From: Anaerolineaceae bacterium oral taxon 439
Lineage (GTDB): Bacteria > Chloroflexota > Anaerolineae > Anaerolineales > Anaerolineaceae
Length of the DNA stretch: 64,000 bases
NCBI GenBank assembly: GCA_001717545.1
Contig: CP017039.1
Location: 2,604,001-2,668,000 of the forward strand
Reading direction: 5' to 3'
This document shows, piece by piece, positions 61,263-64,000 of this stretch; the stretch's first letter is position 1; every line of letters starts with the position of its first letter. Below the pieces are notes generated by a model. It was not told the origin of the DNA. It searched no databases and saw only the letters and a program-made list of their open reading frames with translations. The position numbers were made by a program, and so were the translations under genes.

Positions 61263-61298
61263 ACGAAAGGACTTCGGCATATGCCGAAGTCCTTTCGT
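61263..61298 (-). other. Perfect 36-bp palindrome after the binding-protein gene
   Basis: The two 18-base halves are exact reverse complements (half-site ACGAAAGGACTTCGGCAT). It lies 10 nt after the stop of the binding-protein gene and just before the ATPase start. No U-tract follows. In the mRNA it would fold as one long hairpin. Confidence 0.95.
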
Positions 61299-61308
61299 AA
61301 CCACACTT

Positions 61309-62424
61309 TTATCTCGGATAAACATCCATGTAGATATCCATGTATTTATTTGTGATTTCTTCTTTATGCTCGTTAACAAATCTTTGATCGAATTCCACAG
61401 TCTTTACATCAGTTGCAGGCTTGAAGTAAGCTGGATATTCGACATCGTCGCGCACTGGTCTGTTATCTAAATCATTGCAAAGCATATTTTGAACCTCATA
61501 GCTCAGGATAAAATCTATAAAGAGCTTCGCATTTTCAAAGTGCTTGCAGTTGGCAACGATTCCCGCGGTACTGGGAGTGAAGACCGTACCCTCCTCAGGA
61601 TAAACAATGCGTATCGGGGCCCCATCCTTCTCAAGCGTGATACCAGCTTCCTCATAAGTGAGCGCGACAACCATTTCTCCGTCCGCTACAGACTTCCATG
61701 CAGCGCCAGACCCTGAGGCCAACTTCCCATCGAGATTTTCAAGCAACTTCGAGATAACTCCCCAACCTTCCTCATTATCCAGTGAGAGTCCGCCAAAATC
61801 GCTCAGTATTGTCTCGATATGCATCATAGCAGATGAAGATGCAGTGGGATCAGCGCAAGCAATCTTGCCTTTAAGCGCAGGATTGAGAAGATCCATATAA
61901 CCGTTAATCTCGATATCTCCGACAAGATCCGTGTTGACTATAAAGATGGATGAATCGAGATTAAAGTTAGTACAATACCCAAGCGTATTGCGATATTCTG
62001 GAATCAGATTCTTATCCTCAGAGCTGACATAATCCTGGAATATATCCTTATACTCAGCGTACGAGGATTCGCCTCCACCGAAGATAACATCAGCATAGGG
62101 ATTATCGCCCTCAGCAGCTACGCGGGCAAGGAGCTCACCTGTACCGCCAGTAATAACCTCACATTTAATTCCATACTTTTCCTCAAATAAAGGCACAACT
62201 GCATTCACCTGCGCATCCGTTGCTGGCGAATAAATAATCAAGGTCTTATCGTTCGTTTCTATCGAAGAGTTCGACGATACAGATTCCGAGGTCTGGGTAG
62301 ATGGGGCAGCCGACGGTTCCGTAATAGATGTATCCGCTGCCTCGTTGCTGGTTCTGCAACTGACAAAACCGCATACCATGATCAATGCAATGATCAACAT
62401 AAAAAATTTTTTTGCGTTTCCCAT
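61309..62424 (-). CDS. AfuA/FbpA-like binding lipoprotein of an ABC importer
   Basis: 371 aa. The signal peptide ends in FVSC, a lipobox, so the protein is probably a lipoprotein. A Ser/Thr/Ala-rich linker (to residue 58) precedes a periplasmic-binding domain: LIIYSPATDAQVNAVVPLFEEKYGIKCEVITGGTGELLARVAAEG, then GGGESSYAEYKDIFQDY, ADPTASSSAMMHIETIL, KLLENLDGKLASGSGAAWKSVADGEMVVALTYEE. This order matches AfuA-type proteins, which bind hexose phosphates, and FbpA-type proteins, which bind ferric iron. The conserved iron-binding Tyr pair cannot be confirmed. A good SD (AAGGAGAAAG) precedes the ATG. Confidence 0.9.
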   Translation of the reverse strand: MGNAKKFFMLIIALIMVCGFVSCRTSNEAADTSITEPSAAPSTQTSESVSSNSSIETNDKTLIIYSPATDAQVNAVVPLFEEKYGIKCEVITGGTGELLARVAAEGDNPYADVIFGGGESSYAEYKDIFQDYVSSEDKNLIPEYRNTLGYCTNFNLDSSIFIVNTDLVGDIEINGYMDLLNPALKGKIACADPTASSSAMMHIETILSDFGGLSLDNEEGWGVISKLLENLDGKLASGSGAAWKSVADGEMVVALTYEEAGITLEKDGAPIRIVYPEEGTVFTPSTAGIVANCKHFENAKLFIDFILSYEVQNMLCNDLDNRPVRDDVEYPAYFKPATDVKTVEFDQRFVNEHKEEITNKYMDIYMDVYPR

Positions 62425-62536
62425 ATTTTCTTTCTCCTTTTTATGTAATTTATACGAAAATATCTGTGCCGCCTATGGATTATTGACATAATACTTATTC
62501 TCATAGAATTTCGCTACGCCAAATACTGACAATTTG

Positions 62537-62566
62537 TAAAAAAAACTGCACTTTTGTCCCAGTGCA
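62537..62566 (-). terminator. Terminator after the response-regulator gene
   Basis: On the minus strand: stem TGCACT/AGTGCA (62547-62552 with 62561-62566), 8-nt loop, then a run of U (A on the plus strand at 62537-62545). It separates the two-component genes from the transport operon, so the latter must have its own promoter between 62425 and 62536. Confidence 0.8.
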
Positions 62567-62572
62567 ATCTGT

Positions 62573-63364
62573 CTATTTTATTCTCTGTTCCTTGAGCAAG
62601 CGGATGTACTCGCTGGGCGAACAACCAATATACTTTACGAAAACCTTATAAAAATACTGCGAGCTCGTAAATCCGCAATCCGTAGCTATCTCTTCCATCC
62701 CCTTATTTCCGCATCTCAGTATTTCAATCGCTTCCCTTATTCTGTATCTGGAGAGATATTCATTGAAACCCATATTCATATCCCTCTTAAACTGTCTGAT
62801 AAGGAAAGTCTCACTGTAATGCAACTCTTCGGCTATCATATAGAGAGTTATCTTCGTATTAAAGTGTTCCCTTATATACCTCAGCACCAACTCCGTCGCC
62901 ACACTTTTCTTACGCATTTCCCTATCATCAACCAAAACCGGAATATTGATCAGCTCTGCCCTAGCCTTGAGCACCTCATTATAGGCTCGATCATGACTCA
63001 GGGCCTCTTTTGCGATCTTAACAGCTTCCCGTAGTTCGTCAAAATCCACAGGTTTAAGTAAATATCTGATTGCTCCAGCTTTCATAGCATGCTGTGCATA
63101 AGCAAAGTCCGCGTATCCGCTAAGAATAATGGCACTGTATACAAACTCTCTCGTATCCTCAAGTACTTGCAGGCCATTCTTTATTGGTATATTTATATCC
63201 ATGACAACAATATCAGGATGTTTCTCTCTGATTGCGCATACAGCTTCTTCACCATCCGCCGCCTCCAATATTTCGATGCAATCCATAGCATGCCAGTCTA
63301 CAGAACATACAAGCCCCCGTCTTATTACATTCTCATCCTCAACTATCAACAGCTTGTATCCCAA
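62573..63364 (-). CDS. YesN-type AraC-family response regulator
   Basis: 263 aa. Receiver domain: LLIVEDENVIRRGL (acidic pair), VVMDINIPIKNG with phosphoacceptor Asp56, AIILSGYADFAYAQHAMKAG and LLKPVDFDEL. A short linker leads to an AraC-type double HTH at residues 160-260: YIREHFNTKITLYMIAEELHYSETFLIRQFKRDMNMGFNEYLSRYRI and EEIATDCGFTSSQYFYKVFVKYIGCSPSEYIRL. Partner of the sensor kinase whose gene end overlaps its start by 19 bases. The likely targets are the transporter and catabolic genes behind it. Confidence 0.95.
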   Translation of the reverse strand: MGYKLLIVEDENVIRRGLVCSVDWHAMDCIEILEAADGEEAVCAIREKHPDIVVMDINIPIKNGLQVLEDTREFVYSAIILSGYADFAYAQHAMKAGAIRYLLKPVDFDELREAVKIAKEALSHDRAYNEVLKARAELINIPVLVDDREMRKKSVATELVLRYIREHFNTKITLYMIAEELHYSETFLIRQFKRDMNMGFNEYLSRYRIREAIEILRCGNKGMEEIATDCGFTSSQYFYKVFVKYIGCSPSEYIRLLKEQRIK

Positions 63365-64000
63365 TCTTTACTTTTCCTTTCTATAGCGATCCGGAGCAAA
63401 ACCTCTGTTCCTTCCTCCTTAGTACTGTTCAGCTCTAAACAACTCTCCGGGCCGAATTGAAGCTTAAGTCTCCTGGCTATATTTCTGAGCCCGTAATGGA
63501 TGGTTTTAATCCCACCTGACTCATTATTTATCAAATCCCTCATTCCCCTCAAGTTTTCCTCATCCATTCCCTTCCCATTATCTGAGACTCTCAGGTACAG
63601 ATAATCACTGTCGCTCCATATTTTTATCCCTACTTCCAATTTTTTTTGGTGCGGAAGCGCATACTTGATGCTATTTTCTACTATCGGCTGAAGGCAGAGC
63701 CTGGGACAGGGTCGGCGAATACAATCATTTGATATATCAATATTATAAATAAATCTGCCTTCGAATCTATATTGTATAATATCCATATAATCCTTGAGAT
63801 GCGCCAGATCCTCGCCAACTGTAACTATCTTGTCTTCGGCTCCTATACTATAACGAAGCAGGCTCGTAAGCTTTAAAATTATCCCATCTATATTATGGTC
63901 ACCCAAGCGCACACCGTACCGTATACACTCTAGCGTATTATAAAGAAAGTGCGGGTCAAACTGCGCCTCCAGTCGTAGTCTCTCCATCTGATTATTAAGC
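63346..64000 (-). CDS. YesM-type sensor histidine kinase (C-terminal part)
   Basis: About 218 aa are in the window; the gene continues beyond the right edge, which holds any sensor and membrane region. Visible: QFDPHFLYNTLECIRYGVRLGD (H-box), LQPIVENSIKYAL (N-box), DSDYLYLRVSDNGKGMDEENL (G1) and IHYGLRNIARRLKLQFG (G2). The frame is open upstream of the ATG at 63987 (LNNQ precedes it), so that ATG is internal. The stop overlaps the response-regulator start by 19 bases. Family: HisKA_7TM-free, histidine-kinase_2 type used with YesN regulators for carbohydrate sensing. Confidence 0.93.
   Translation of the reverse strand, partial: LNNQMERLRLEAQFDPHFLYNTLECIRYGVRLGDHNIDGIILKLTSLLRYSIGAEDKIVTVGEDLAHLKDYMDIIQYRFEGRFIYNIDISNDCIRRPCPRLCLQPIVENSIKYALPHQKKLEVGIKIWSDSDYLYLRVSDNGKGMDEENLRGMRDLINNESGGIKTIHYGLRNIARRLKLQFGPESCLELNSTKEEGTEVLLRIAIERKSKDWDTSC

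Overview
The window reads as a mostly GC-rich chromosome segment of an anaerobic bacterium. The best guess is Chloroflexota, class Anaerolineae, possibly a host-associated lineage. This is inferred from a rubredoxin/rubrerythrin pair, giant Cna-B repeat surface proteins whose chains end in a sortase domain behind an LPxTG-like motif, and a Zn-ribbon protein-kinase N-terminus. No rRNA, tRNA or CRISPR array was seen, so the taxonomy stays an inference.

Layout. 1-2.8 kb: start of a kinase-like gene, enolase, a decayed antitoxin and a small unknown protein. 2.9-8.6 kb (minus): a secreted protein with its own C-terminal sortase, an orphan phage portal protein, an AAC(3)-family acetyltransferase and a secreted glucanase-fold-like protein. 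8.7-13.7 kb: PriA, a polytopic GT-C-like membrane protein and a YceD/DUF177 protein. 13.7-30.7 kb (minus): two giant Cna-B proteins of 1967 and 3616 aa; the larger ends in LPRTG plus a sortase domain. 31.6-36.5 kb (plus): a phage structural block with a protease-capsid fusion, a holin-like peptide and three further virion-type genes. 36.6-48.6 kb: a DUF3054/DUF218 membrane protein, rubredoxin and rubrerythrin, two secreted DUF3298 paralogs, a PepV-type dipeptidase, a glycosyltransferase-alr-recJ overlapping operon and two secreted unknowns. 48.6-55.0 kb (minus): a BMP/Nup-type nucleoside ABC operon and an MFS permease.

From about 55.5 kb to the right edge the DNA is clearly more AT-rich and holds one self-contained minus-strand cassette: a YesM-type sensor kinase (cut by the edge), a YesN-type AraC response regulator, an AfuA/FbpA-like lipoprotein, its ATPase and fused permease, a FrlB-like SIS deglycase, a FrlD-like PfkB kinase and a PHP phosphatase. 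It looks like a recently acquired, regulated uptake and breakdown pathway for a glycated amine (Amadori compound) or phosphosugar. The sequence does not show the substrate.

The most unusual signals are these. (i) Sortase domains sit directly behind their own sorting motif in the same chain. (ii) Cna-B repeats fall into two kinds in which the Lys/Glu/Asn isopeptide triad is kept or lost together. (iii) The phage portal gene is about 25 kb from the capsid block, with the adhesins between. (iv) Strong hairpins lie exactly 10 nt after the binding-protein stop codon in two unrelated ABC operons. (v) Several genes carry a -10 box 6-8 nt before the ATG and no Shine-Dalgarno, suggesting leaderless mRNAs.
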